64,000 nt of DNA from SSF14 sp037045585 (GCA_037045585.1 JBAOIR010000022.1:86189-150188), one strand, 5' to 3'; positions 35,954-44,941 are shown, numbered from the stretch's first letter. Notes: generated from the letters alone by a model not told the origin. Numbers and translations: made by a program.

Positions 35954-37606
35954 CTATCTTCCGCCACCGGCGCAGGCGCAGGCACAACCGGCACAGGCAC
36001 AAGCGCAGGCGCAGGAACGTCCGCCGCCGCCACCGCTCTTGCCACTGGATGTGGGCTTGGGCAATGGATTTGTGGTGCCAGTGATCTTTTCAGTAAAGGT
36101 ATTGACGTTACCAACCACCTTCTCTGAGAAGGTTTGTACGCCTGTCACCATTTGAGCGGCGATGTCAGCGCCAGGCAGAGAAGAGCGCCCCGTGGACTGA
36201 CCCGTCATGGAGGTTGGCAACCCGCTTCCAGTTCTGGTGGGAGACGAAGAGTAGGTCGGGTCGTAGCGCCCCCACCACATCGGCACGTATACCGGCCCGC
36301 GGAAGGTGCGGCGTGTGCGGTCATCGTATTCTTTATCGAGCATGGTCCACTCAAGGGCTTCGTCAAATTTCTGGCTTTTGACCTCGGGTGTGTCAGCGGA
36401 TTCGATCTGCTGCCAGGCTTTTTCCATGATGGACTTGTAATAGTCCAAAGTTTCTTTGCGGCTAAATCCGCGCATCTTTTCAGAAACGGATTTAACCAGG
36501 CTCACCATGGTTTCCTGCAATAGTCCCTGACGTTCCTTTGTTTTTTGCTCCTGGAATGCTTTTAGGAAATTCGATTCATATTCATGCAGACCGGCGGGCA
36601 GGGGATCTGAGGATTTGATCGCCAGCGGTTCGCGCTTGATCACTTCGGCGGCGTTCTTCTTAAGTGTACCGAATAAGATCATGGTCATGATTTTATCGAG
36701 CGGCTCCTCCATTAGGATGGCGGCTTCAACGGCGGTGAGCCCGCGTTTGATGCCGTGACCTTCAATGGAAACCTTGGGCGGAAGATATTGCATCTTACGG
36801 CGTTTATTTTGCACAACGGCAATGATGGGCATGCCAACGAACATGAACCCAAAGATGCCGCAAAAAAGGAGGGGAACCAAACTGCCAATTAATGCAGCAA
36901 AATCAAAAGGAGGCGCGGTAACGATGGCGGTTTCAGGTACATATGATTTTGGAAATGAAGCGCCAAATAAATATTGTGTTGAGCCGCTGGCGGATGGATT
37001 GCTCCAGGAATAGAAGACGCGCCCCTGCGCATCAACACCTGTTTGCGGTTCGGCTGGAAATCCAGAAGGAGCTTCATGCCAACGGGGTTCACTCGTCTGG
37101 ACGCCCGGCGGCATGTGATATACAACGGTCAGGTCGGTGGTTCCATTTACGAATTCAGACCCATACCAGTTCGGCGAGAATACTGCGCTGGCATAGGCTT
37201 CATCATTGTCATCAGGATAGAGGACATTTTCAACTTTGCCGACAACCACATGGACAGTCCCGCTTTGGCCGGGTTGAATGGCGTAAGCGCCCATATCCAC
37301 CGAGAAGCCCGATCCGCCTTCGCCTTGAAAATCAGAAGAGATCGAAAGCGAGTTACCGCCCATGTCAGCTGAGACATCGGAGAATTGACCCGTGGGAACA
37401 CCGACATCCACGAAGTCGATCACATGTCCACCGGGCGAGTTGGTAAATGTGAATTGATAATCCAGCGACATGGTACCGTCTGAATTCCAAAATACATTTA
37501 CGAGTTCCCGATCGAGGCTGAATGAATAGGATTGGGCGGATACGCCGGTTACCAATCCAAAGGTCAACAGCAAGACGAGGCAGAGTGCGAATATTTTTTG
37601 TTTCAT
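35954..37606 (-). CDS. DUF2207-like membrane protein with Cys-Ala repeat tail
   Basis: Protein of 550 residues. A signal peptide (1-24) is followed by a beta-rich outer domain (25-235), one membrane helix (about 236-262, ALIGSLVPLLFCGIFGFMFV) and a large soluble domain (265-500), which resembles DUF2207/YciQ-type proteins. The low-complexity end is a Gly/Ser linker, then (Cys-Ala)4-Gly-(Cys-Ala)3-GGGR: seven cysteines in fifteen residues. The tail would be cytoplasmic. It is 32 bases upstream of a radical SAM/SPASM gene. The tail looks like a modification or metal-binding site; this is inference. Confidence 0.82.
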   Translation of the reverse strand: MKQKIFALCLVLLLTFGLVTGVSAQSYSFSLDRELVNVFWNSDGTMSLDYQFTFTNSPGGHVIDFVDVGVPTGQFSDVSADMGGNSLSISSDFQGEGGSGFSVDMGAYAIQPGQSGTVHVVVGKVENVLYPDDNDEAYASAVFSPNWYGSEFVNGTTDLTVVYHMPPGVQTSEPRWHEAPSGFPAEPQTGVDAQGRVFYSWSNPSASGSTQYLFGASFPKSYVPETAIVTAPPFDFAALIGSLVPLLFCGIFGFMFVGMPIIAVVQNKRRKMQYLPPKVSIEGHGIKRGLTAVEAAILMEEPLDKIMTMILFGTLKKNAAEVIKREPLAIKSSDPLPAGLHEYESNFLKAFQEQKTKERQGLLQETMVSLVKSVSEKMRGFSRKETLDYYKSIMEKAWQQIESADTPEVKSQKFDEALEWTMLDKEYDDRTRRTFRGPVYVPMWWGRYDPTYSSSPTRTGSGLPTSMTGQSTGRSSLPGADIAAQMVTGVQTFSEKVVGNVNTFTEKITGTTNPLPKPTSSGKSGGGGGRSCACACACAGCACACAGGGR

Positions 37607-37699
37607 TTAGTAACCTCCAACGTGGTCTCGATACGCCCTCGAAAACCTCTCGGGCTACTCGACCATCAACAAATCGTAAATCTCAAATCGTAAATCGGC

Positions 37700-38101
37700 C
37701 TACCATTTCGGTTCTTCAGTGAGTTGATAGATGGTGTGACAATACGGGCAGTTGACCATCGGTGCGCCATTGGCGAGCGTGATGTCCTTGGCGGAGAGAG
37801 TCCCGCCGCAGGAACGGCATTTCACTTCCTCGATCTTGGTTTCGCCGGGCAAGTCCACTTTCATGGTGACCTGCTGAATGACTTCGGTCTTTGTCCCGCG
37901 CAGGGCTGCAATGACCATGCCCGCGCCTCCAGCGAAAAACAATATGCCAACGAAGGCAAAGCCGAGGCCGAAAGTCAGCCAATTGGAACTGCCGCTGGAC
38001 GAAGTCGAGCCGATGACGCTCAGTGCGCCATAACCGACGAGACACAAACCGATCAAAAATAAAACGCCAGCGCCAATATAAAGAAAAGTCTTGTTTGCCA
38101 T
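37700..38101 (-). CDS. Two-helix membrane protein with zinc ribbon
   Basis: Protein of 133 residues. Two N-terminal membrane helices (FLYIGAGVLFLIGLCLVGYG and LGFAFVGILFFAGGAGMVI) are followed by a cytoplasmic zinc ribbon with KCRSCGG and NCPYCHTIY. The ATG at 38101 has a GGGAG ribosome site 9 bases upstream. It stands about 90 bases ahead of the DUF2207-like gene and is probably the first gene of the radical SAM operon. Confidence 0.75.
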   Translation of the reverse strand: MANKTFLYIGAGVLFLIGLCLVGYGALSVIGSTSSSGSSNWLTFGLGFAFVGILFFAGGAGMVIAALRGTKTEVIQQVTMKVDLPGETKIEEVKCRSCGGTLSAKDITLANGAPMVNCPYCHTIYQLTEEPKW

Positions 38102-38241
38102 GAACGAGTCTCCCATAAATTTTCGGTGGTTTCGATACTCAACCAGCGAACTATTTTTACATACGATAAGTCTAGCATTTTCGTTGTTTTCAGGCAATTG
38201 ACATTTGTCCTAATATTTTTACCAGTTTGGTGTGATTTGCA

Positions 38242-38312
38242 AATGGGGACATTTCTCATTCAATAGCGTGCCGCTTGACCTACATCTAATTTTGGCTTGG
38301 ACTTATACTTGA
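38242..38312. repeat. 71-bp dispersed repeat, copy 1
   Basis: Matches 40536-40606 at about 63 of 71 positions with no gaps. Shared cores are aatggggacatt, aatagcgtg and catctaattttgg, ending in tatacttga. It ends 7 bases before the ceramidase-like start. Confidence 0.8.
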
Positions 38313-38319
38313 GCAGGAT

Positions 38320-39093
38320 ATGAAAAAAATTTCAGGCTTTGCACTCCCCCTCCTGGCAGCCATCCTGATCTCGGCGCTGACAATTGCTATTTTTTTATCG
38401 TTAAATCCGAACACGTGGGAAAGTTGGAACCCCGCCACTTGTTTGAAAACAGGCTGTTTCTGCGAAGCCTCCAACACGCACAGTCCCATTCGGCAGGCGG
38501 CGAATGCTTATTCATCACTGGGGTTTATATTCAGCGGGATGTTCATCATTGCTTCTGCACGTAAAGGGAATCGTTTATCAGTTGGATATTCCATCCTGAT
38601 GGGAATCGCCAGCATCATCGTCGGAGTTGGCAGCGCGTTCTACCACGCCTCGTTGACCTTCATCGGTCAGTTCTTCGATGTCTTCGGGATGTTCCTGCTC
38701 GCGGCATTTATGCTCGTCTACGCCTTCGAGCGGATCTGGAACCTGCGCATCAATACAACCCTTGGGCTGTTTCTAACCCTCAACATTTTTCTAAGCTGGT
38801 TACAGATCGCCATCCCCGATACGCGCAGGTATGCCTTTGCCATCGTGCTGATCATTGCACTGGTCTTTGAGTATTATTTCCGAGCAAAAGATAAACCGCA
38901 GATCAATGTACGGCATTTGCAAATTGGCATCGGTCTGCTTGCTGGCGCATATATCATTTGGATATTGGACAATACGCGCACCCTATGCTTTGAGACCAGT
39001 CTCCTGCAGGGACATGCCATATGGCACATATTAGGCGCCGTATCCGTGTGGTTCTTACATCGATACTATGCGAGTGAAGCAAAGTCAAATTGA
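38320..39093 (+). CDS. Ceramidase-family (CREST superfamily) membrane protein
   Basis: Protein of 257 residues with seven membrane helices. The N-terminal NPNTWESWNPATCLKTGCFCE, the mid motif GVGSAFYHASLTFIGQFFD and the C-terminal QGHAIWHILGAVSVWFLHRY fit the alkaline ceramidase pattern: a Ser and Asp-bearing helix and two distal histidines that bind zinc. Members hydrolyse amide-linked lipids or act on related lipids. AGGA precedes the ATG by 6-9 bases. Single gene; substrate unknown in bacteria. Confidence 0.82.
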   Translation: MKKISGFALPLLAAILISALTIAIFLSLNPNTWESWNPATCLKTGCFCEASNTHSPIRQAANAYSSLGFIFSGMFIIASARKGNRLSVGYSILMGIASIIVGVGSAFYHASLTFIGQFFDVFGMFLLAAFMLVYAFERIWNLRINTTLGLFLTLNIFLSWLQIAIPDTRRYAFAIVLIIALVFEYYFRAKDKPQINVRHLQIGIGLLAGAYIIWILDNTRTLCFETSLLQGHAIWHILGAVSVWFLHRYYASEAKSN

Positions 39094-39193
39094 CAGGCGG
39101 GCAGACAGTTAGGAACTGCGTAAAATAACTTCCCTACTTTAAAATTTGGGCTATCCCATACTCGGCGGGATAAATCCCTGCCTTAGTTCTTGC

Positions 39194-39228
39194 AAGTCGG
39201 CTAAAGCCGACTTAGCCCCGAAGGGGCT
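39194..39228. terminator. Tandem hairpins between convergent genes
   Basis: Two adjacent perfect palindromes, aagtcggct-aa-agccgactt (39194-39213) and agcccc-gaa-ggggct (39214-39228), between the ceramidase-like and MFS genes. They probably end transcription from both sides, or are a short dispersed palindromic element. Confidence 0.6.
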
Positions 39229-39249
39229 TCCATGTTCTGAGGCAGGACT

Positions 39250-40485
39250 TTAGTCCGACGGTTCTACGGGAAAAGCGGAAGTTATTAATGCACAATTACT
39301 TACCCTGCGGCTTTGGCTGGAATGCACACGCAGCGCGGTAAAGAAATTAAACACAGCGATCAACATGCCGAGCAGAAAAACGTACTGGAAACCGAATGTA
39401 TTCCAAATGAGTCCACCCACCAGCGCGGCGGTGATCGAGAAGACATGGTCAATCGTCACAGCGGCTGTCAATGCGGGTTGAATGTGATCGGGCTGGAGCG
39501 CGATCTTTTTCATGTAGGTCGCGCGTGCCATGCCAACCGAGAAGATCATCTGGTCGATCAGGAAGCAGGCGCACACCACCAGATAGGCAGTGTCAGCGGG
39601 GAAGATGAATTTTGCAAATCCATAGCCGATGCAGACAAAAACAAGGATGACCGCTTCTGAAGCCAGTACGATCCGCTCACCGAGTTTATCAATCGCCCAG
39701 CCAAGCAGCGGCTGGAAAAGGATCCCGATCACGCCGCCAATGGTAAAAAGCGTTGCCATGAGCTGGGTCGGCTGTTTCAATACGCTGACCAATACCCAGG
39801 GGGCAAAGGTGATGAAGAGCTGCTTGCGCGCACCAGACAGCACATTCAGGATGTAATACAAACGGTATTCCTTATGCAGCTGTAAAAAGCCGCGCTTTTC
39901 GACGACTGGTTCGGGCTTCATCATGAACAACAGGAAAGCCGCGACACCCAACAGCACAGCGGCAATGGCGAAGGTATGCTGGAAAGTGAACCCGAGATAT
40001 TTGAATCCCAACACCACGCTGAAACTTCCCAGAATGGCGGCCAGGTTGCGGATGGAGTTGATCTGTCCCAGACGGCGACCATCCTGTCCCTCGCGCGCCA
40101 GTTCCATGCCGATGGTGGAGGCGAGCGGCATGAAGAGATGCTGCCCCATGCTGTAGATGAAAAGCCAGGCGATCATCAACCAGTAATTCGATGATGCAAA
40201 ACCGATCAATGCGGCCCCCACCGCGCTGAGGATCATCGCCACCATGCTCAGTCGGCGGGAGCAGAAGAACCACAATGCCGCCGAGACAAAGACCACCAAA
40301 AATCCAGGCAGTTCGCGCGGAAACTCCAAAAAGGAACGCTGAAAGCCTGTCAACGCAAATTTGTCGTTGAGGAAATTATTAAAGGTCGCATCGACCATGC
40401 TGAATGCCATGCCAAGCATCAGCGCGGCGGAAGCAAAGAGGATGAGTTCACGGGATGATTGTTTGATTCGGGAAATTAAATTCAT
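39250..40485 (-). CDS. Major facilitator superfamily transporter
   Basis: Protein of 411 residues with twelve predicted helices. Helix-rich halves are joined by a polar loop (MMKPEPVVEKRGFLQLHKEYR). A motif like GWAIDKLGERIVL lies in the second half, and the first half has FFCSRRLSMVAMIL. The substrate is not evident; no drug-specific motif stands out. The C-terminal 20 residues may be extended by a frame change. Convergent with the ceramidase-like gene. Confidence 0.85.
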   Translation of the reverse strand: MNLISRIKQSSRELILFASAALMLGMAFSMVDATFNNFLNDKFALTGFQRSFLEFPRELPGFLVVFVSAALWFFCSRRLSMVAMILSAVGAALIGFASSNYWLMIAWLFIYSMGQHLFMPLASTIGMELAREGQDGRRLGQINSIRNLAAILGSFSVVLGFKYLGFTFQHTFAIAAVLLGVAAFLLFMMKPEPVVEKRGFLQLHKEYRLYYILNVLSGARKQLFITFAPWVLVSVLKQPTQLMATLFTIGGVIGILFQPLLGWAIDKLGERIVLASEAVILVFVCIGYGFAKFIFPADTAYLVVCACFLIDQMIFSVGMARATYMKKIALQPDHIQPALTAAVTIDHVFSITAALVGGLIWNTFGFQYVFLLGMLIAVFNFFTALRVHSSQSRRVSNCALITSAFPVEPSD

Positions 40486-40535
40486 TGAAACCTCGAAGCG
40501 GGATGAAAGAATTCTAGCACTAGAGCACGATAAAT

Positions 40536-40606
40536 AATGGGGACATTGCTCATTGAATAGCGTGTCACTTGTCCTTCATCTAATTTTGGGTTGGCTTTAT
40601 ACTTGA
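40536..40606. repeat. 71-bp dispersed repeat, copy 2
   Basis: Second copy of the element at 38242-38312, here 110 bases upstream of the methylmalonyl-CoA mutase gene and about 50 bases upstream of the MFS start. Confidence 0.8.
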
Positions 40607-40665
40607 AGAAACCTTGCGAGTCGTGAGCTTGCTCCACGATTTCCTAAAAGCAATCCACCACCAAC

Positions 40666-40697
40666 CCGACAGCACCCGCAGGGCAATGAGCTGTCGG
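40666..40697 (+). promoter_or_regulatory. 5' leader hairpin of mutase gene
   Basis: Perfect 8-base stem ccgacagc / gctgtcgg with a 16-base loop, 20 bases before the ATG. A weaker hairpin (cgtgagc...gctccacg) lies at about 40620. I see no B12-box, so this is not a recognisable cobalamin riboswitch. Confidence 0.4.
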
Positions 40698-40716
40698 ACT
40701 CCAGAATAGGTGAAAA

Positions 40717-42385
40717 ATGACCCTCAACACTCAATACAACAAATGGAAAGAAAACACGCTCAAGAAGTCTTTGGAGAAATTCAAGGAGAGGAAAGAACGC
40801 TTCGAATATTCATCTGGACTTGAAGTGCCGCGTCTGGCATTGCCGATGATGCAGGGCGAGAGAACCTCGCCCCTACTTACGAAGAGAAATTAGGCTTCCC
40901 CGGAGAATATCCCTACACCCGCGGAGTGCAGCCGACGATGTATCGTTCGCGCTTTTGGACGATGCGTCAGTATGCGGGCTTCTCGACAGCGGAGGAATCC
41001 AACAAGCGTTATCGCTATTTGCTGGCACAAGGCCAAACGGGGCTGAGTGTCGCTTTCGACCTCCCAACTCAAATTGGGTATGATGCGGATGATCCGATCG
41101 CGCAGGGAGAGGTCGGGAAGGTGGGCGTGTCCATTTCTTCCATCCATGACATGATGCAGTTGTACGATCAGATCCCGCTGGATAAAGTTTCGACTTCGAT
41201 GACCATCAACGCGCCCGCTGGCGTTTTGCTGGCGATGTACATTGCGGTGGCGAAGCGCCAGGGCGCGGACATGCACCAACTGCGCGGCACGATCCAGAAT
41301 GACATTCTCAAAGAGTACGTGGCGCGTGGGACGTATATCTTCCCCCCTGCTCCGTCGATGCGGCTCATCACCGATATCTTTTCATTCTGCGCAAAAGAAG
41401 TTCCGTATTGGAACACGATCTCGATCTCGGGCTATCACATCCGCGAGGCTGGCTCCACCGCCGTGCAGGAAGTGGCATTCACGCTGGCGGATGGTATTGC
41501 CTATGTGGAAGCCGCGCTCAAAGCTGGCTTGGACGTGGACGCCTTCGCGGGTCAGCTTTCGTTCTTCTTCAACGCGCACAACAACCTGCTCGAAGAAGTC
41601 GCCAAGTTCCGCGCCGCGCGCCGCATGTGGGCACGGATCATGCGCGAACGCTTCGGCGCAAAGAAACCGTCCAGTTGGCAATTGCGTTTCCACACACAGA
41701 CCGCAGGCTCCACGCTCACCGCGCAGCAGCCTGAAAACAATGTGGTGCGTGTGACTTTCCAGGCGCTATCTGCCGTCTTCGGCGGGACACAAAGTTTGCA
41801 CACCAATTCAATGGACGAAGCCCTCTGGCTCCCCACTGAGAAATCTGTCCGCGTGGCGCTGCGCACCCAGCAGATCATCGCCTACGAATCAGGCGTAGCG
41901 GACTCGATCGATCCGCTGGCGGGTTCGTACCTGATCGAACATCTGACCGACGAGATCGAAAAAGGCGCGCTCGACTACATCGCCAAGATCGACGAGATGG
42001 GCGGCGCGCTGCAATCCATCGAACGCGGATATATGCAAAACGAAATTCAAAACGCCGCCTACGCCGCGCAGCAGGCCATTGAAAGAAAAGAAGACATTGT
42101 TGTGGGCGTCAATCAATTCAACGTGGACGAGGTTCTCACGTTGGAACGTTTGCAGGTTGACCCGTCCATTGAGTTGGGACAGCGCGAGAAGTTGAAGAAG
42201 CTTTGAGAGAGACGAGAAATCAGGAACGAGTTGATGAGTTATTAGGGAAATTGGTGGACGCGGCCAAAGGCACAGAGAATTTGATGCCGCTGTTCATTGA
42301 ATGTGTGGAGAATGACATCACGCTCGGCGAGATCTGCAATACGCTGAGAGGCGTGTGGGGTGAGTATGTGGCGGAAGGGTTTTAG
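40717..42385 (+). CDS. Methylmalonyl-CoA mutase catalytic chain (frameshifted)
   Basis: Catalytic (beta/alpha)8 chain of B12-dependent methylmalonyl-CoA mutase, interconverting succinyl-CoA and methylmalonyl-CoA. It starts with MTLNTQYNKWKENTLKKSLE, shifts frame near 40875, and continues with YEEKLGFPGEYPYTRGVQPT, MYRSRFWTMRQYAGF, GQTGLSVAFDLPTQIGYD and QPENNVVRVTFQALSAVFGGTQSL. A second shift near 42200 joins the tail NLMPLFIECVENDITLGEIC ending at 42385. About 555 residues, so it is the type whose cobalamin-binding domain is a separate protein, which is not found in this window. Confidence 0.9.
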
Positions 42386-42410
42386 AACTCTTAAAGAAGA
42401 GGAAAGATTA

Positions 42411-42843
42411 TGTTTAACTCAAGTAAAATCAGGCGATGCGTTTAGTTTTATTTCAGAACGTGGTGTATTGAGCGGCTTATTTTGGTTGCCTTACTCTTGG
42501 GCTTATTCTTGGCTCAAAAGCGACAATATCGACCGACGCTTATTTATGGATTGCAAGTATATGCTTACTCTTGGGATTAATTATTTCAAATATCACATAT
42601 GAATGGCTTTTGACTGCCCATAGGTGGATATCCGACCCAATTGCTGTTAGAACATTTCACCAAACCACTGAGAATAAATTTCGAGGACAATTCTCGAAAT
42701 ACGACCAGCTGAGAAACTTTCGTGAAGAGTTTTTTTCTTTAGATAACCCTGAACGTTTAACCTCAGCCATTAATAGGAAAATTACGTCAGACATTAACAT
42801 ATTTATCCTCGTCAAGTTTCTTGGCATTAGCTGTGCTTCTTAA
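42411..42843 (+). CDS. Small membrane protein (broken frame)
   Basis: An AAGAGGAAAG ribosome site precedes the ATG at 42411 (MFNSSKIRRCV). The frame then breaks near 42440 and meets a TGA at 42469. It continues as a protein with two hydrophobic helices (AAYFGCLTLGLILGSKAT and WIASICLLLGLIISNITY) and a charged soluble tail to 42843. No family is recognised. AT-rich codons differ from neighbouring genes. It may be a real gene with sequence errors or a decaying one. Confidence 0.4.
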
Positions 42844-42961
42844 TTCGAAATAAGAACATTGTTTACATGGATGTAGTAAATATCGAATTAGCTGTTGTAG
42901 GTTACGTCTTAATTGCCTCAATTGCCGGGAATATGACGCGTACTGTTTCAATTGCCCAACA

Positions 42962-43414
42962 TTGGGACATGCGTATTTGCATAGTATTAAATCTGAGAAG
43001 AATGACAGTAATGTAATTGGTGATTTATCAGACAACAATCAAAAACCAGTACTTTGCCTGGATTTTGATGGCGTTTTGCATTGGTATCGCCAAGGATGGA
43101 AAAAGCCTACCGTCATAGACGATATACCGGTGCCTGGAGCACAAGAATTTGTAAATAAGGCCGCCAAGCATTTTAGAGTTGTTGTTTTTAGTTCAAGAGG
43201 AAATTACACTGGCGGAGTCGATGCAATAAAAAATTGGTTGCAAAAAAACAATTTTCCAGTTGTGGAAGTTGTAACTCGGAAACCAGTGTCTCATGTAGCA
43301 CTAGATGACCGTTCGGTGACTTTTACAGGAAAGTGGCCAGAACCTTCTGAATTATTAAAGTTTCAGCCTTGGAATCGCAAAGCTCAAAGAAAAATAAAAA
43401 CTTTACTAAGGTAG
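42962..43414 (+). CDS. HAD-like phosphatase domain protein
   Basis: The segment PVLCLDFDGVLHWY carries the HAD DxDG(V/T) motif, followed by VVVFSSRGNYTGGVDAI (motif II serine) and HVALDDRSVTF (motif IV acidic pair), so it is a compact HAD hydrolase. The first start codon in frame is TTG at 42962. The open frame extends upstream to 42854 and encodes a zinc-ribbon-like stretch CLNCREYDAYCFNC with no start codon, so the true N-terminus may include it. Part of an AT-rich island. Confidence 0.7.
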   Translation: MGHAYLHSIKSEKNDSNVIGDLSDNNQKPVLCLDFDGVLHWYRQGWKKPTVIDDIPVPGAQEFVNKAAKHFRVVVFSSRGNYTGGVDAIKNWLQKNNFPVVEVVTRKPVSHVALDDRSVTFTGKWPEPSELLKFQPWNRKAQRKIKTLLR

Positions 43415-43509
43415 TAAAGGCCAGTTTTTATAATTTGCATCAGCGTGTCCGCTCGAAAACGTCGTAATGCATTTTTGTGATTCAAACTTTTGGTTTATAA
43501 GGATGTCTA

Positions 43510-44170
43510 ATGAAAATTGACGTTGTAGTTATAAAGAGATTTGAAGAGCTTGAAGATAGAGGTAAAAAAATTTTAGAAGGTAAAGCTTTTGCCTTTACAA
43601 GCATTGAAGGAGTGAGGTATTTTAAAGTAGAAGAATTTATCCTATAAAGGATGGGCAGTAAATGTATAAAATCTCCTCGGAAGAATTTTTGGTGAAAACA
43701 ATATTCACTACAAAGTTTTTCTGGATAAATTTGGCAGCATAAGTGAATATGAATCCAGTCTACTTGAGGCTTTGGAGTTATTTAAAGCTGCGAAAGATGA
43801 TTACATTGGAGGGTATTTGTTTACTGCACGTGGGCTTATTCAAGCAGAAGTTTTTAGTGACGCTCTTGAACAAGCGAGCGAATTACTTCGTTCTGGCTAT
43901 AAAGACCCTGCTTGTGTAGTGGCTGGTGTCGCTCTCGAAACAACTTTGAAAGAACTGTGTTCTCGAAATGATATTTCGGTTGCAAAATTGGACAAGATGA
44001 ATGCTGATTTATGTAAATCAGGAATTTACAACATGGGAATGCAAAAGCAAATTACTGCATGGGCTGAGCGCAGAAACAAAGCAGCTCACGGTGAATGGAG
44101 TGAGTACAAAGAAGCTGATGTTGAAGATATGATAAATGGCGTAAATCGTTTGATAGCCGAATATTTGTAA
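43510..44170 (+). CDS. HEPN-like protein (5' part frameshifted)
   Basis: The first 45 codons (MKIDVVVIKRFEELEDRGKK) run to 43645. A shift and an internal stop (43667) follow, then the main part from about 43670, including NNIHYKVFLDKFGSISEY and a helical C-terminal domain. That domain ends in AWAERRNKAAHGEW, which fits the HEPN R-x4-H motif. The length would be about 220 residues. HEPN proteins are often RNases in defence or toxin systems, or RNA-binding helpers. Function here is unknown; it directly precedes a second HEPN-like gene. Confidence 0.6.
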
Positions 44171-44194
44171 TTGATTTGATGATAGGAGTTGAGT

Positions 44195-44809
44195 ATGGAT
44201 ACTAATGAATTTATCACAAGATTAGTAGAGGCATTAGCATGGCCAATAGCTACTCTTCTGATTGCGTTATTACTTAGAAAACCAATCATTTCTCTTTTGA
44301 AAAATCTTGAGAAAATTAAATGGCAAGGTACAGAATTAGAGTTTGGAAAGCAACTAGTAAATGCAGAAAAGGGCGCGAGGGAAGTTAATCTTCCATCTGC
44401 CGAAAAGGTTAAATTACCCGCATTTAAGCCAGACATGTCACTTTATGAAAGAATGAAATCAATAGCTGAAATTTCCCCTGCAGCAGCAGTAGCGGACACT
44501 TGGAAAGCTGTCGAGTTTGCAACAATGGAAGTCGCAAAGGCTCAAAGCTATGACGTTTCTGGGAATATTGCAGGATATAAGATCGTTGAGAAATTGGTCG
44601 CTGATGGAATATTAGATCAAGGCACCTTAAGTTTATATCGAGATCTTCGAGGTTTAAGAAATAGCGCGGCTCACCATTCTGATTTTTCAATCTCTGTTAA
44701 TGAAGCGTTGAGGTATATAGATTTATCTCTAAGTCTTGCTAATAGGTTACAAGAAATAGCAAATCTGAAAAAACCTACTAAAAGCAAAAGAAATAGCAAA
44801 TACACTTGA
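44195..44809 (+). CDS. Membrane-anchored HEPN-like protein
   Basis: Protein of 204 residues. One N-terminal membrane helix (WPIATLLIALLLRKPIISLL) is followed by a charged linker and a C-terminal helical domain with YRDLRGLRNSAAHHSDFSIS, again an R-x4-H HEPN/DUF4145-like motif. The ATG at 44195 has a GGAG site 8 bases upstream. It is 24 bases after the other HEPN-like gene, so the pair is probably cotranscribed. Confidence 0.7.
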   Translation: MDTNEFITRLVEALAWPIATLLIALLLRKPIISLLKNLEKIKWQGTELEFGKQLVNAEKGAREVNLPSAEKVKLPAFKPDMSLYERMKSIAEISPAAAVADTWKAVEFATMEVAKAQSYDVSGNIAGYKIVEKLVADGILDQGTLSLYRDLRGLRNSAAHHSDFSISVNEALRYIDLSLSLANRLQEIANLKKPTKSKRNSKYT

Positions 44810-44852
44810 CTGGAGCGTCCGGGGCAGGAATGGCAGAAGAGGCCCCCTCCTG

Positions 44853-44919
44853 CCTCCCCCAAATGCGACAGGTTACATCTGGTTGGTATAAAAAGTTTTC
44901 ATGTCGCATTTGGGGGAGG
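44853..44919. repeat. 18-bp perfect inverted repeat
   Basis: Arms cctcccccaaatgcgaca and tgtcgcatttgggggagg with a 31-base AT-rich centre, between the HEPN-like pair and the DUF559 gene. It could be a terminator for the upstream pair, a small mobile palindrome, or the island boundary. Confidence 0.8.
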
Positions 44920-44941
44920 TGCCCGACAGGGCGGTGGGGGC

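Noticed and set aside
40611..40716. Possible cobalamin riboswitch before the B12-dependent mutase
   Set aside because: Two hairpins are present, but no B12 box or length for the aptamer.
42469..42471. In-frame TGA in the small membrane protein read as recoding to Trp
   Set aside because: A second break occurs nearby, and frame errors are common in this contig; no other gene uses TGA as sense.
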